Positions 22,179-30,737 of a stretch of DNA of 64,000 nt are shown here, in pieces. The DNA is taken from NCBI GenBank assembly GCA_022793675.1, contig JAAWDH010000007.1, positions 1 to 64,000 of the forward strand, given 5' to 3'. The stretch's first letter is position 1, and the number at the start of each line of letters is the position of its first letter. The stretch comes from Oscillospiraceae bacterium (GTDB lineage Bacteria; Bacillota; Clostridia; Oscillospirales; Ruminococcaceae). Under the pieces are notes generated by a model that worked only from the letters and a program-made list of their open reading frames with translations, was not told the DNA's origin and did no database searches. Both the position numbers and the translations under genes were made by a program.

Positions 22179-24383
22179 TTAATAGGTTACAACTTCCAGC
22201 TGCTCGCCGGTAACAGCGTCATAAATAACCATTTCGCCGATGGTTACTACATAAAAGTGTCCATCCCGCAGATAGCTTCTAAAACCGCCATACCAACTGC
22301 TGCACTCATGCTGCACCACTAGCCGCAGCTTGTTTTCGCTGGTATCATAAAGCTGGACCGTCTGTTTCTGAGAACCAGAGTCGCTGTAAGTCAGGGCAGC
22401 GTAACGCCCATTCTCGTAGGTATTCAAGTTCAGCCGGCTTTCATCATAGGTGCCTTGCAGCTCGATAGTTACCGTATCCTCCACCCGGCTTCTGCCGTTC
22501 AGCGTAAGGGTCATCGATCGCCGCCCCAGCGCCCCAGTCAGCCTGAGCATCTGCTCGCCCCGCAGGGAAACCGATTGCAGCGCCTCTTCGGTACGTTCTG
22601 CACGCGTCGGCTTTTTCAGATTGGCCGGATCAGACAGGTCCAGCACATAGGCCGTGCTGCGGTCCTCATAAAGCGTAAAGAAAAACTTTTCCTTTTCAAA
22701 TCGCGCTGAACGGAGGATCTGGTTTTCGACCAGCTGGTTAGTGCTGCCCAGCAGCTGCAGGTCGCGGTCAAAAATAAACAGATTCGTATCATTGGAGCTG
22801 CCGTAGCAGTTGGTCAGGATGCGCAGCGTCCCCCCATATTCATTCGGGGAGCCAGAACGGTTGAGGATACCAGGGATAGATACCTCGCCAGCCAGCTGGA
22901 GCTGGCCGGAATGGCAGCTGATACCAGAAATCAGCGTGCGTACCTCGCCGTCTTCCGAGCGCTCGCCAAACAGATAAAGCCCATCTTTGCCCAGATAGAA
23001 GTTCCGGCCGCCGCCCTGCAGCACCAGCGAACCGCTGACTTCGCCAGGATCCTTGCTGCTGAAGGCTGAAGCGACAATATAGCTTTCATCGTTGCAGCGG
23101 CTAATAATAATTTCCTCTGCCGGAGCCAGCGCCGCGCTGCCATTCTGATAGCGGAAAGGCACATAAGCTTCCGGGTAACTTTCCGGCGCGGAAGAATCCG
23201 GATAGTAACGGCTGAACAGGTAGACATAGCTGTCCACCATCTTCAGGCCTACCATTGCCCCATCCTGGGCCATCTTGGAAAACAGCACCGGGTTTTCAGG
23301 GTCAGCGACATCATAACAGGTCAGCGCCGACAAGGTGCGCGCTGTGCCGCCGCCTTCACCCAAATAGGTGACTGTACCAGCCACAAACAGCCGCCCGTTG
23401 ATCGTCTCACAGCCTGTAATCGCTGTTTTCCCAGCAGTCAGCCCTTTGATTTCCGGCGTTTCAAACTCGACTTCCAAGCGCTTAAAGGAACTGCCGTCCG
23501 CCTTGACAATCGTAATCACGCCGCCGCTCTGCTGTGAAATATAAAAATATCCCCGATCTGCCGTGATAATTGCTTTTTCATGGGTATCCTGAAGCCCGTC
23601 GGCACTGATACCCGCCGACAGCACGCCAGTCACATAACGGCTCTGGACATTCTCTGGGGTTACCGCCGACTGCAGCGCTTCGTAAGCTTTGCTGTAGTCG
23701 TCGTTGTCGGTGTTGCGGGGCAGGTAAGAGATTTCCGGGCCGCTGGCCGGCGGCTTGCTGGAAGAGGACTCGTTAGCTGGAACGCTGCTAACAGAGGAAT
23801 CGGTCGGCGGCACAGTATCCGCCGAACTGCTGCCTATGTCTGCGCTGCTTTCCGGCGCAGAGACAGGCTCTTCCGAAGAGGGCGCAGACTCTTTGCCGCT
23901 CTGCGGTTCAGAGCTGCCTGCCTGCTGCGAAGGCGCCGTCGCTGTCGCCGAAGATGGTTCCGAGGCTTCCTGCGAACTTATTTCGCTGCTTTCCGGCGTC
24001 TGTACAAAGGAGGAACTTCCGTCCTTCGACGCTCCGGAAGACTCCATTACATCCGTTACAGCTGAACCTTTACTGTTCTCATCCAACGGCTGGGACTGGG
24101 AAACGCCTGAGCTTTCCTCCACCGTACCGATATGGCCGCCCATAAGGCTGCCGTTCCGGCCGGTCAGGATCAGCACAAAGCAAGCTGTCAGCGCCAGCGC
24201 CGCCGGCGAGACAACCTTCAGCCAAGGGGTTTTCTTTTTCGATTTTTCGGCCAGCCTTGCGGTTATCATTGCGGGTTCTACCGCCATTGGGATCGGCGTC
24301 CCCTCCGCTTTCTGGCGCAGGAGGCGGATAAATTCCTGCTGTTCCGGGGTCATCTGCGCCCCTGGTTTCTCTTTTTTTATCAT
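22179..24383 (-). CDS. Membrane-anchored beta-propeller protein, probable partner of the upstream sigma factor
   Basis: A 734-residue protein. The cytoplasmic N-terminus (about 1-50) begins MIKKEKPGAQMTPEQQEFIR and is followed by one membrane helix (VVSPAALALTACFVLILTG), a long Ser/Pro/Glu-rich extracellular linker (about 80-215), and a beta-propeller C-terminal domain of the Beta_propel family (VTPENVQSRYVTGVLSAGIS, AIITADRGYFYISQQSG, GGTLRILTN). Its start overlaps the stop of an ECF sigma gene by one base. That position and topology fit a transmembrane anti-sigma or signal receiver for the sigma factor; the family itself is otherwise uncharacterised. Confidence 0.85.
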   Translation of the reverse strand: MIKKEKPGAQMTPEQQEFIRLLRQKAEGTPIPMAVEPAMITARLAEKSKKKTPWLKVVSPAALALTACFVLILTGRNGSLMGGHIGTVEESSGVSQSQPLDENSKGSAVTDVMESSGASKDGSSSFVQTPESSEISSQEASEPSSATATAPSQQAGSSEPQSGKESAPSSEEPVSAPESSADIGSSSADTVPPTDSSVSSVPANESSSSKPPASGPEISYLPRNTDNDDYSKAYEALQSAVTPENVQSRYVTGVLSAGISADGLQDTHEKAIITADRGYFYISQQSGGVITIVKADGSSFKRLEVEFETPEIKGLTAGKTAITGCETINGRLFVAGTVTYLGEGGGTARTLSALTCYDVADPENPVLFSKMAQDGAMVGLKMVDSYVYLFSRYYPDSSAPESYPEAYVPFRYQNGSAALAPAEEIIISRCNDESYIVASAFSSKDPGEVSGSLVLQGGGRNFYLGKDGLYLFGERSEDGEVRTLISGISCHSGQLQLAGEVSIPGILNRSGSPNEYGGTLRILTNCYGSSNDTNLFIFDRDLQLLGSTNQLVENQILRSARFEKEKFFFTLYEDRSTAYVLDLSDPANLKKPTRAERTEEALQSVSLRGEQMLRLTGALGRRSMTLTLNGRSRVEDTVTIELQGTYDESRLNLNTYENGRYAALTYSDSGSQKQTVQLYDTSENKLRLVVQHECSSWYGGFRSYLRDGHFYVVTIGEMVIYDAVTGEQLEVVTY

Positions 24384-24934
24384 CAGGCTTCCCGCCTCCT
24401 TTCCAACGTTCTTTCCTGCTTCTCGCCCAGAAACAGTTTTAATTTTGCAAGGGCCCTGCTGTGCTTAGACCGCACGGTATTACGGTTAAGCTTCAGCATC
24501 TTTGCGATCTCGCCGCTGTCATAACCGCCGAATACCGTCAGCGAAACGATCAGCCGCTCCTCGTCGCTTAACTGGGAAAAAGCCTGCTTCAGGTCCATTG
24601 TCAGCTCTTTTTCCCCTTCTTCTCTGGCCAACAATTCTGCGTCTTCCAACGGCGCTATCTGATTGCGCGCCACATAGCTTTTCAGCCGGCGTTTGCATTT
24701 GGCCGAAAGGATCTTGAACATCCATCCGCGGAAAGCGCCGTCTTCCCGCAGCCTGCCGATCCCCGCCCAGGCGTCCGCTACCGCGTCGCTGACGGCGTCT
24801 TGGGCATCCTGGTCGTTCTTCAGGACATAAAAGGCAAACTTGTAAAGATCCTCATAGCTCTGCCGGTACAGCTCCCCAAACGCTTCACGGTCCCCGTTTT
24901 TGGCGGCGCTGACCAGATTCTGCTGTCCTGACAA
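24383..24934 (-). CDS. ECF sigma factor
   Basis: A 183-residue sigma-70 family protein: region 2 at about residues 20-90 (AFGELYRQSYEDLYKFAFYV, DAVSDAVADAWAGIGRLRED, GWMFKILSAKCKRRLKSY) and region 4 at about 120-170 (LSDEERLIVSLTVFGGYDSG, EIAKMLKLNRNTVRSKHSRA). It has no region 1 or 3, as in ECF factors. It directs RNA polymerase to a small set of promoters, commonly including its own. The stop codon overlaps the start of the membrane beta-propeller gene, so the two form a two-gene switch. No confident promoter was found upstream. Confidence 0.92.
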   Translation of the reverse strand: MSGQQNLVSAAKNGDREAFGELYRQSYEDLYKFAFYVLKNDQDAQDAVSDAVADAWAGIGRLREDGAFRGWMFKILSAKCKRRLKSYVARNQIAPLEDAELLAREEGEKELTMDLKQAFSQLSDEERLIVSLTVFGGYDSGEIAKMLKLNRNTVRSKHSRALAKLKLFLGEKQERTLERRREA

Positions 24935-25307
24935 ACTCTTATCACCTCACCGGCACCGGCAAAGGCGGGTCCATGATTGCAGCCAGCCTGCCAATAAACC
25001 GGTTGCATATATATAGTGTCCCGCTTCCTATCGATCTGTTGCACAGTCCCCATAAATTTTTTCTTCATTTTTCCGCTTTTTGAAAGAGGGCCCAGCCTAA
25101 TAAGCTGGGCGGCAAAAATTTTCAATTGCCCAAGGCATCCGCATACCGGCCCAGCGCCCGTCAGTGAGCCGGCAGCCGGCCTGCCCGCGCATCTAAACGG
25201 CCGCCTTGGCGCATAAAATACTTCTATCACATTATAATAATACACAGGGGAAGGGGGAAAGGTTGCAGCTATTCAAAAATATTTTTTAGATTTTTTCTAA
25301 AAAGCTC
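24935..25307. other. Gap without recognised gene
   Basis: About 370 bases upstream of the divergent sigma and rubrerythrin genes. It contains a GCCCAGC/GCTGGGC hairpin (about 25088-25108) and AT-rich sequence before the rubrerythrin promoter. No ORF with a ribosome-binding site and no RNA gene could be recognised. Confidence 0.5.
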
Positions 25308-25336
25308 TTGACAATTTCCGGAAAATGGTTTATACT
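25308..25336 (+). promoter_or_regulatory. Promoter of the rubrerythrin gene
   Basis: TTGACA (25308-25313), 17-base spacer holding the palindrome TTTCCGGAAA, then TATACT (25331-25336). The palindrome in the spacer may be an operator. Confidence 0.88.
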
Positions 25337-25405
25337 TGAAAACACAGAGGCGATGGGCGCTGCATCAGGCCCGGCCCGAGAACAAAAAACAGGAGGAAAA
25401 ATATC

Positions 25406-25948
25406 ATGAAAAAATTTGTCTGCAGCATCTGCGGTTATGTTTATGAAGGGGAAGCCGCCCCCGAAAAATGCCCCCAGTGCGGCGCGCCTGCCGCGAAATT
25501 CAACGAACAGGCTGCCGGCGGCCTAACCTGGGCTGACGAACATCGCGTCGGCGTTGCCGAAGGCGTCGATCCTGAGATCATCGAGGGCCTGCGCCAGAAC
25601 TTTACCGGCGAGTGCACCGAAGTCGGGATGTACCTGGCCATGGCGCGCCAGGCTATCCGCGAAGGCTATCCTGAAATCGGCGCTTTCTACCAGCAGGCTG
25701 CCTGGGAAGAGGCTGAACACGCTGCAAAATTCGCCGAGCTGCTGGGCGAGGTTGTCACCCCCTCCACCAAAAAGAACCTTGAGCTGCGTATGGCTGCCGA
25801 AAACGGCGCAACCGCCGGCAAAAAGGAACTGGCTGCCAAGGCCAAGGCCCTGGGGCTGGATGCCATCCATGACACCGTCCATGAAATGGCCAAAGACGAA
25901 GCCCGCCACGGCTGCGGCTTCGAAGGCCTGCTGAAGAGATATTTCTAA
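25406..25948 (+). CDS. Rubrerythrin, reverse domain order
   Basis: A 180-residue non-heme iron protein. An N-terminal rubredoxin domain carries [10 protein letters not shown] and CPQCGAP (four Cys for one Fe), followed by a four-helix di-iron domain with Glu/His ligands in [21 protein letters not shown] and [11 protein letters not shown]. The rubredoxin-first order is that of 'reverse rubrerythrins' of clostridia, which reduce hydrogen peroxide and oxygen with electrons from NADH via other proteins. AGGAGG precedes ATG 25406, and the gene has a strong own promoter, fitting an oxidative-stress protein in an anaerobe. Confidence 0.95.
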   Translation: MKKFVCSICGYVYEGEAAPEKCPQCGAPAAKFNEQAAGGLTWADEHRVGVAEGVDPEIIEGLRQNFTGECTEVGMYLAMARQAIREGYPEIGAFYQQAAWEEAEHAAKFAELLGEVVTPSTKKNLELRMAAENGATAGKKELAAKAKALGLDAIHDTVHEMAKDEARHGCGFEGLLKRYF

Positions 25949-26031
25949 GCGAAAGGCTGTAAAATGCCCAAGGCGGAGCAGGGTTTTCCTGTTCCGCCTC
26001 CTCGCTGTTTGTACAAATAAGGAGGCTACTT

Positions 26032-26262
26032 ATGGATATCAAGGCAAAAATCGAAGAGCTTGCTGACAAAATCAAAAACGACAAGGATCTGCTCAGCAAA
26101 TTCCAGAAAGACCCGATTTCAGCAGTTGAAGGGATTATCGGCATCGACCTGCCCAACGACCAGCTGGAAAAGCTGGTCGAGGGGATCAAGGCAAAGATCG
26201 ATCTAGACAAGCTGGGGGATACCTTGGGCAACGCACTGGGCGGGCTATTCGGCAAAAAATAA
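26032..26262 (+). CDS. Small conserved-looking helical protein
   Basis: A 76-residue protein with GGAGG before ATG 26032: MDIKAKIEELADKIKNDKDL, LSKFQKDPISAVEGIIGIDL, PNDQLEKLVEGIKAKI, ending GLFGKK. It is amphipathic, with no signal peptide. The DLLSKFQKDP...GIDLPNDQLEKLV pattern resembles Nif11-type leader segments and small clostridial proteins of unknown role, with the C-terminal Gly/Leu stretch reminiscent of a cleavable or assembly tail. It lies 83 bases after rubrerythrin, probably on the same transcript, and is followed by a strong terminator. No peptide-modifying enzyme is nearby. Confidence 0.78.
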   Translation: MDIKAKIEELADKIKNDKDLLSKFQKDPISAVEGIIGIDLPNDQLEKLVEGIKAKIDLDKLGDTLGNALGGLFGKK

Positions 26263-26294
26263 GGCGTCCCTCCCCTCTGGTCTATTCAATAAAT

Positions 26295-26342
26295 AAGCCG
26301 TTTTGGTTCCAGAAGTAAGCATCTGGACCGGACGGCTTTTTT
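26295..26342 (+). terminator. Terminator after the small helical protein gene
   Basis: AAGCCG...GGTTCCAGA, eight-base loop, TCTGGACCGGACGGCTTTTTT: a long stem with small internal mismatch followed by a U tract. Confidence 0.88.
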
Positions 26343-26426
26343 GTTGCTGCAAGCATTATTTCCAAATTTTTCTGCGTTTTTTCGGTGTGGATGATAAAAA
26401 TTAACTTTTTTGTGTTGGTTCAACTG

Positions 26427-26456
26427 TTGACGAGATGGGGCAGATTATGCTAGAAT
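26427..26456 (+). promoter_or_regulatory. Promoter of the CAP-domain protein gene
   Basis: TTGACG (26427-26432), 18-base spacer, TAGAAT (26451-26456). A leader of about 125 bases follows, with a CCGGC/GCCGG hairpin at about 26517-26532; no known riboswitch was recognised in it. Confidence 0.75.
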
Positions 26457-26588
26457 AGAGGTGAAATGCTGCACATCTTCTGCTTTAACACTTTATCGGC
26501 GATAAGGGCGCGGCATTCCGGCATAGGCCGGCTTTTCTTTAGACAACATCCTTGATCTGCTTTTTTATAGCAAGAAAGGCAATAGGAC

Positions 26589-27569
26589 ATGAAAAAATTA
26601 ACAAGAAAAATGATAACGGCTGCCATCAGCCTCACCTTCGCCTTCACCGCAGCGGCCTCCCCCGTCTCTGCTGCATGGAGCAAAAACGCCGCCGGGCAAT
26701 GGAGCTTTTCTACCGCAAACGGCAAAGCCACTGGCTGGCTCAAAGACGGCGGGCGCTGGTATTATCTGGGGAATGACGGCGTCATGCGCACCGGCTGGCA
26801 GAAAATTGACAACGTCTGGTACTATCTGGGCGGCAGCGACAGCGGGGTTATGCGCACCGGCTGGGCTTCTATTGACGGGAAATGGTATTTTTTCAGCGCT
26901 TCAGGCGCAATGAAGACCGGCTGGGCCTCTATTGGCGGAAAATGGTACTACATGGATGCCTCCGGGGTCATGCGCACCGGCTGGCTTCAGCAAGGGGACA
27001 GCTGGTACCGCTTAGGCAGCGACGGCGCGATGGCCGTCGGCTGGACTGTTATTGATGAAAAGACTTATTATTTTGACAACAACGGCGTGATGGCTACCGG
27101 CAGTACCACGATCGGCGGCGTCACCTACCCCTTTGACAAAAACGGCGTCTACACCGGCAGCCAGGCCCCCGGCGAAACTATGGCCGACCAGGTGCTTGCC
27201 CAGGTCAACAGCGTACGTGCCAAGGAAGGTCTAAACACCCTGAAGGTCTCCAAGGCCCTTAACGCCGCCGCCGCTCAGCGTGCCAGGGAGCGGGCGATGA
27301 TGGGAACGTTGGCCCACTACCGCCCCGATGGCAGCCATTGGTGGACTATTTTAGAGGAATACGGTATCTCCAATTTGGATGGGTCTGCTGAAAACTTGGC
27401 CTGCGGGGTGGATACTCCAGACGCCGCCATGAAAGCTTGGATGGAATCCTCTTCCCATAAAAGCGCCATCTTAGGGGATAGTTACCGCTACATGGGGGTT
27501 GGGCGCTACACCCGCAATGGCGTGACCTACTGGGCGCAGATTTTCTCAGGCAGTGAAACGGCCAAATGA
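26589..27569 (+). CDS. Secreted CAP/SCP-domain protein with cell-wall-binding repeats
   Basis: A 326-residue exported protein: signal peptide (MKKLTRKMITAAISLTFAFT, cleavage after VSA), then about seven aromatic choline/cell-wall-binding repeats (for example GWLKDGGRWYYLGNDGVMRT), residues 30 to about 200, then a CAP (SCP/PR1) domain with NSVRAKEGLNTLKVSKALNA, HYRPDGSHWWTI, SAENLACGVDTP and SSHKSAILG. CAP domains bind lipids or act in extracellular protein interactions; the repeats would hold it on the wall. Standalone promoter at 26427-26456. Biological role in this organism is unknown. Confidence 0.93.
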   Translation: MKKLTRKMITAAISLTFAFTAAASPVSAAWSKNAAGQWSFSTANGKATGWLKDGGRWYYLGNDGVMRTGWQKIDNVWYYLGGSDSGVMRTGWASIDGKWYFFSASGAMKTGWASIGGKWYYMDASGVMRTGWLQQGDSWYRLGSDGAMAVGWTVIDEKTYYFDNNGVMATGSTTIGGVTYPFDKNGVYTGSQAPGETMADQVLAQVNSVRAKEGLNTLKVSKALNAAAAQRARERAMMGTLAHYRPDGSHWWTILEEYGISNLDGSAENLACGVDTPDAAMKAWMESSSHKSAILGDSYRYMGVGRYTRNGVTYWAQIFSGSETAK

Positions 27570-27907
27570 CCCCTAGCCCCCGTTTTGGGGAAAACAGATT
27601 CAGACTGTTTCTATTTATAAAACCGCTCAGTTCTTAATATATATAGCCTGAAAAAATGATTGCATATATTATTTTACCGAGGGTTTGAATCCCGCCAGAT
27701 TATGGTTTTAGAACCCCAAAATTACCCTGCGGCCGCCAAGCCGCAGCATCTGATTGGAGTTTTAAGATATTTTTATTCAGACAGAAGCTATTTTAAAATC
27801 AGGAAAGCAGTAGAAAGGGATTATTCAAACTTTTTATCAGCAATTATGTGTATTTAAGATAGCCTCTGACTTGTCCAAAACCACCGCAAGGAAAGGGGAA
27901 TTTTGTT
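27570..27907. other. Gap of 338 bases without a convincing gene
   Basis: AT-rich. Contains short hairpins just after the CAP-domain gene (CCCC/GGGG; AAACAG/CTGTTT) that may terminate it, and an open frame at 27660-27857 with no ribosome-binding site. No promoter for the following gene was recognised with confidence. Confidence 0.45.
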
Positions 27908-29803
27908 ATGGAAAACCTTAGGGAAGATTTTATTATTGACAACCAGCCCGGCGATTACCTGACCATCATGCTCCAAAATGGGACTGAATGGACCGGCACT
28001 TTGCTGGACTGGAACGAGCGCCGGCTGCGGCTGGAGGTAAGCGGCGCGCCGCGCTCGGTGAGTTTCAGCATGATCAGCGGCTATTATCCCGCTACAAGGG
28101 AAGCAGAAAAGCGCCAGGCTGTCGCGCCTGCGCCGGCAGCGCCAGTTTTTGCGACCACGCCTGCCCCAGCCCCCCAGCCTAAGCTGACCGCCGCCCAACA
28201 GGCTGTCAAACGGGTGGAGACAGCCTGTTACCGCACTGCTTTCGACCCCGACCTGGTACGGGAACGGATCCGTTTGGCTCCAAATACCATTGAGAAGGAA
28301 CGGATCAACGCTCTGTTCCAGAATTTCCAGCGCGCCTATGAGCAAAGCGCTAATCCCGACCCGCTGGAGCTGCGCCGGATTATGGCGGCGGCCGACAAAA
28401 TCTCTACCCAATATCCCGACAGCCCGCTGACCCAAGGGGTCATCGGCGAGATGGCACTGCGGGTGGAAAACTGGGATTTGGCAGAAGACAGCTTCTACCT
28501 CGCCCAGTGCTACGCCCGGGCCTTTTTCGCGGCAAGCAAGCTGGAAAATTCAGACAAGCTGGCTGAAGACGGAGCCTGCCACCTGTTATACGAGAAGAAG
28601 ATTGAACCTGACGTGGCTTATACCTTTGTCCGGCTGGCGGCCGAGGCCGACGACCTGTCGGTGTTCCGCCGGTTTATGGAAATCGACGAAAAACGCAACG
28701 CGCAGATAACCGCCGACTGCCTCTGCTGGCTGCTGAACCGGGCGGGCAGCCCAATGCCCGACGGCGACGGCATTGCCGAGGATACCGTTATCGACGCAAT
28801 GCGGGAATTGTTTGACCGTTTTTACCCCGATCCCGATAATTCCCAGCTGGCGGCGCTGGAACGGGGCGACGACGAACTGGAGCCTCCGCAGCCTGCCCCA
28901 GCTCAGCCCGCCGCCGCTATCACTGGTTATATTTTTGACTACAGCCCCTTCCGTAAAATCGGCCGCATCCACAGCGAAGAACGGCCCGACTGGTTCTTCC
29001 ATCTGAACCACATTGTCGACGCTTCCTTGGCTGAGATGCTGAACCTGGAGCCAGGGCACCGTTACCAAGTTATCTTCGACAAGGGCCACAACAGCAGCGG
29101 CGTCTGCGCTGTCAACATCCGGCTGGCCAACCCCCAGAAGCCCTGGAACGATTTCCCAAGCGCCCACACCCGGCTGTCCGGCACAATTACCCGCTTTTTC
29201 CCTTCCTATATGAACGGGCAGATTACCTCTGACGGCGATGTCTACAACTTCCGAGTGGATGAAATTGACGATATCGAACTGCGTTCTTACTGCGAGGTGT
29301 TCAACGACCCCGCCGAACGGCGCATTGAGGTCACCTTCTCGCTGCGGCAGCTGCGGGACGGCAAACTGGTGGCGGTCAGCATCCAAAAGGCTCAGCCTTT
29401 CACCAGAGAAGAGCAGCAGGCCATCTGGGAACGGGTGGACCAGGAGCGCCACCGCACCGGCTGCATTACCCGCTATTACCCCACCCAGCGCCGCGGCATC
29501 ATCAGCGATAACGGCACCGATTTCTTCTTTGACCTGCGCAACGTCGCCGACCATCTGCTGCGAGCCTACTGCGAACAGCGCAACGATGTGGCCGAGCGGC
29601 AGTTTAACGTGAATTTTGCCGCTGTCCATCGCGCGGGGCGCTGCTTTGCTGAAAATATCCAAAAGGCCGAGCCGTTTTCAGAAGAAGAGCAGAAGACGCT
29701 GCTGCGTTATGCCTCGCCCTCTTTCTACCGGCCGATGGGGACGCCTTTTGAAAACCCGGCAACGGAAACGTCGGCTGCGCCGGAAATAGACGGGCAGGCA
29801 TAA
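27908..29803 (+). CDS. Multidomain probable RNA-binding protein: Sm-like, helical repeats, three cold-shock-like repeats
   Basis: A 631-residue cytoplasmic protein starting ATG 27908 after AAGGAAAGGGG. Residues about 12-65 (DYLTIMLQNGTEWTGTLLDW, RRLRLEVSG) look like an Sm/LSm fold. A Pro/Ala linker (70-95) leads to a helical region (100-330) of TPR/HEAT type. Three related modules follow at about 340-410, 415-500 and 512-600, each opening G-x-I-x-x-aromatic and carrying a G-R/Q-I-x-S/T motif then FFHL, YNFRV or FFFDL, the strand pattern of cold-shock/OB domains; modules 2 and 3 end with closely similar IQKAQPF and IQKAEPF. All parts suggest single-stranded nucleic-acid binding. I know no named family with this full layout. 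The GNAT gene starts directly after its stop. Confidence 0.82.
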   Translation: MENLREDFIIDNQPGDYLTIMLQNGTEWTGTLLDWNERRLRLEVSGAPRSVSFSMISGYYPATREAEKRQAVAPAPAAPVFATTPAPAPQPKLTAAQQAVKRVETACYRTAFDPDLVRERIRLAPNTIEKERINALFQNFQRAYEQSANPDPLELRRIMAAADKISTQYPDSPLTQGVIGEMALRVENWDLAEDSFYLAQCYARAFFAASKLENSDKLAEDGACHLLYEKKIEPDVAYTFVRLAAEADDLSVFRRFMEIDEKRNAQITADCLCWLLNRAGSPMPDGDGIAEDTVIDAMRELFDRFYPDPDNSQLAALERGDDELEPPQPAPAQPAAAITGYIFDYSPFRKIGRIHSEERPDWFFHLNHIVDASLAEMLNLEPGHRYQVIFDKGHNSSGVCAVNIRLANPQKPWNDFPSAHTRLSGTITRFFPSYMNGQITSDGDVYNFRVDEIDDIELRSYCEVFNDPAERRIEVTFSLRQLRDGKLVAVSIQKAQPFTREEQQAIWERVDQERHRTGCITRYYPTQRRGIISDNGTDFFFDLRNVADHLLRAYCEQRNDVAERQFNVNFAAVHRAGRCFAENIQKAEPFSEEEQKTLLRYASPSFYRPMGTPFENPATETSAAPEIDGQA

Positions 29804-30256
29804 ATGAAGCATCCTATGATCCGCTTTAAAAAAATTACCGAAGAAAATTTTGCTGCCGTTATGCAGATGAAGCGTCCTGAAGGGGAAGGCTTTGTGGCCT
29901 CTAACGCCTATTCGCTAGCCCAGGCTTGGCTTTACCGAGACGCCGGCGACGTCTATCCTTTCGCCGTTTATCAGGGTGAAACACCCGTAGGGTTCATGAT
30001 GCTGGATGAGGACGCAGAAGGGCGCTGCTTGGTACTTTGGCGCATTATGTTCCCGCCGGAACACCAGAACAAGGGTTATGGCCGCAAGGCGATCCAGCTG
30101 TTAATTCAGTTGGCAAAAGGCTGCGGCAAATACGATTTTATTGTGCTTAGCTGCAGGCCGGACAACACAATCGCCGTCCATCTTTATGAGAGCTTCGGCT
30201 TCAGGCCTACTGGGGAAGCCGAAAACGGCGAGATTACCTTGCGGCTGGACCTTTAA
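29804..30256 (+). CDS. GNAT-family N-acetyltransferase
   Basis: A 150-residue acetyltransferase. The acetyl-CoA binding motif A is at about residues 80-105 (LWRIMFPPEHQNKGYGRKAI, the Q-x-x-G-Y-G pattern), followed by LSCRPDNTIAVHLYESFGFR, the usual motif B Asn and Tyr/Phe-Gly-Phe signature. It moves an acetyl group from acetyl-CoA to an amine; the substrate is not predictable. The start codon follows the stop of the Sm/cold-shock-like gene with no space, so it is translationally coupled, hinting at a shared physiological context. A terminator ends the unit. Confidence 0.9.
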   Translation: MKHPMIRFKKITEENFAAVMQMKRPEGEGFVASNAYSLAQAWLYRDAGDVYPFAVYQGETPVGFMMLDEDAEGRCLVLWRIMFPPEHQNKGYGRKAIQLLIQLAKGCGKYDFIVLSCRPDNTIAVHLYESFGFRPTGEAENGEITLRLDL

Positions 30257-30270
30257 AACTGAAACATGGG

Positions 30271-30308
30271 AAGGCTGCTCATCCACTTGGCGGGCAGCCT
30301 TCGTTTTT
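30271..30308 (+). terminator. Terminator of the Sm/cold-shock-like protein and GNAT operon
   Basis: AAGGCTGC, 15-base loop, GCAGCCTT then CGTTTTT, 14 bases after the GNAT stop. Confidence 0.85.
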
Positions 30309-30626
30309 AGGCAGCGGGGATTGGGGCATTTTTTCATCTCGTTCAGCGTCCGGCCAGTTACCCGTTTGAAAATTTCATTAAAAGAACAGATACTGGAAAA
30401 ACCGGCCCGCATGGCAATTTCGGATACAGACTGCCCGCCGCCTTGCAGCAGCTGAACAGCATATCTAGACAGATAGCAGTAATCATACCCCAGCGCTTTG
30501 GCGGCCCGTCGTGACCCAGGTATATTCCAAGCTGCGGTGCAGGCGGACAGGGAAGGAAAAGTCCCGATGGGTGCTGGGCTCAAAGTAAAAATTCTCCCCA
30601 AAGCGTTCCGCTTCATACAGCAGCAT
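30309..30626 (-). pseudogene. Decayed AraC-family regulator gene
   Basis: On the minus strand, ATG 30626 opens MLLYEAERFGENFYFEPSTH, then RDFSFPVRLHRSLEYTWVT, an AraC cupin N-terminus, and stops early. A different frame continues as RAAKALGYDYCYLSR, then jumps directly to YAVQLLQGGGQSVSEIAMRA and GFSSICSFNEIFKRVTGRTL, which are the two halves of an AraC DNA-binding domain with the piece between them missing. So the gene has lost most of the sensor domain and part of the first helix-turn-helix and is frameshifted. It no longer encodes a working regulator. Confidence 0.75.
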
Positions 30627-30737
30627 CCCCACACCCCCAAAAAGACAAATTTATGCTGCTATTATCCAACAAAAAGCTAGAAATAGCCGGGCAGACCTGG
30701 TATAATAAATGTAAACCATCAAAGGAGGCCAACCGTT

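Noticed and set aside
26460..26588. Possible riboswitch in the leader of the CAP-domain gene
   Set aside because: A short CCGGC/GCCGG hairpin only; no c-di-GMP, TPP, FMN, SAM, lysine or cobalamin core motifs were recognised.
27690..27760. CRISPR-like GTTTTAGAACCCC and a tRNA T-arm-like GGGTTTGAATCCC
   Set aside because: Each occurs once; no repeat-spacer periodicity, no cas genes, and no cloverleaf can be folded around the T-arm-like piece.
27660..27857. 65-codon plus-strand frame in the gap before the Sm/cold-shock-like gene
   Set aside because: TTG start without ribosome-binding site, AT-rich chance ORF, no recognisable features.
28586..29662. A 358-codon minus-strand frame opposite the Sm/cold-shock-like gene
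   Set aside because: No start signal and low-complexity hydrophobic composition typical of antisense frames; the plus-strand gene has domain repeats.
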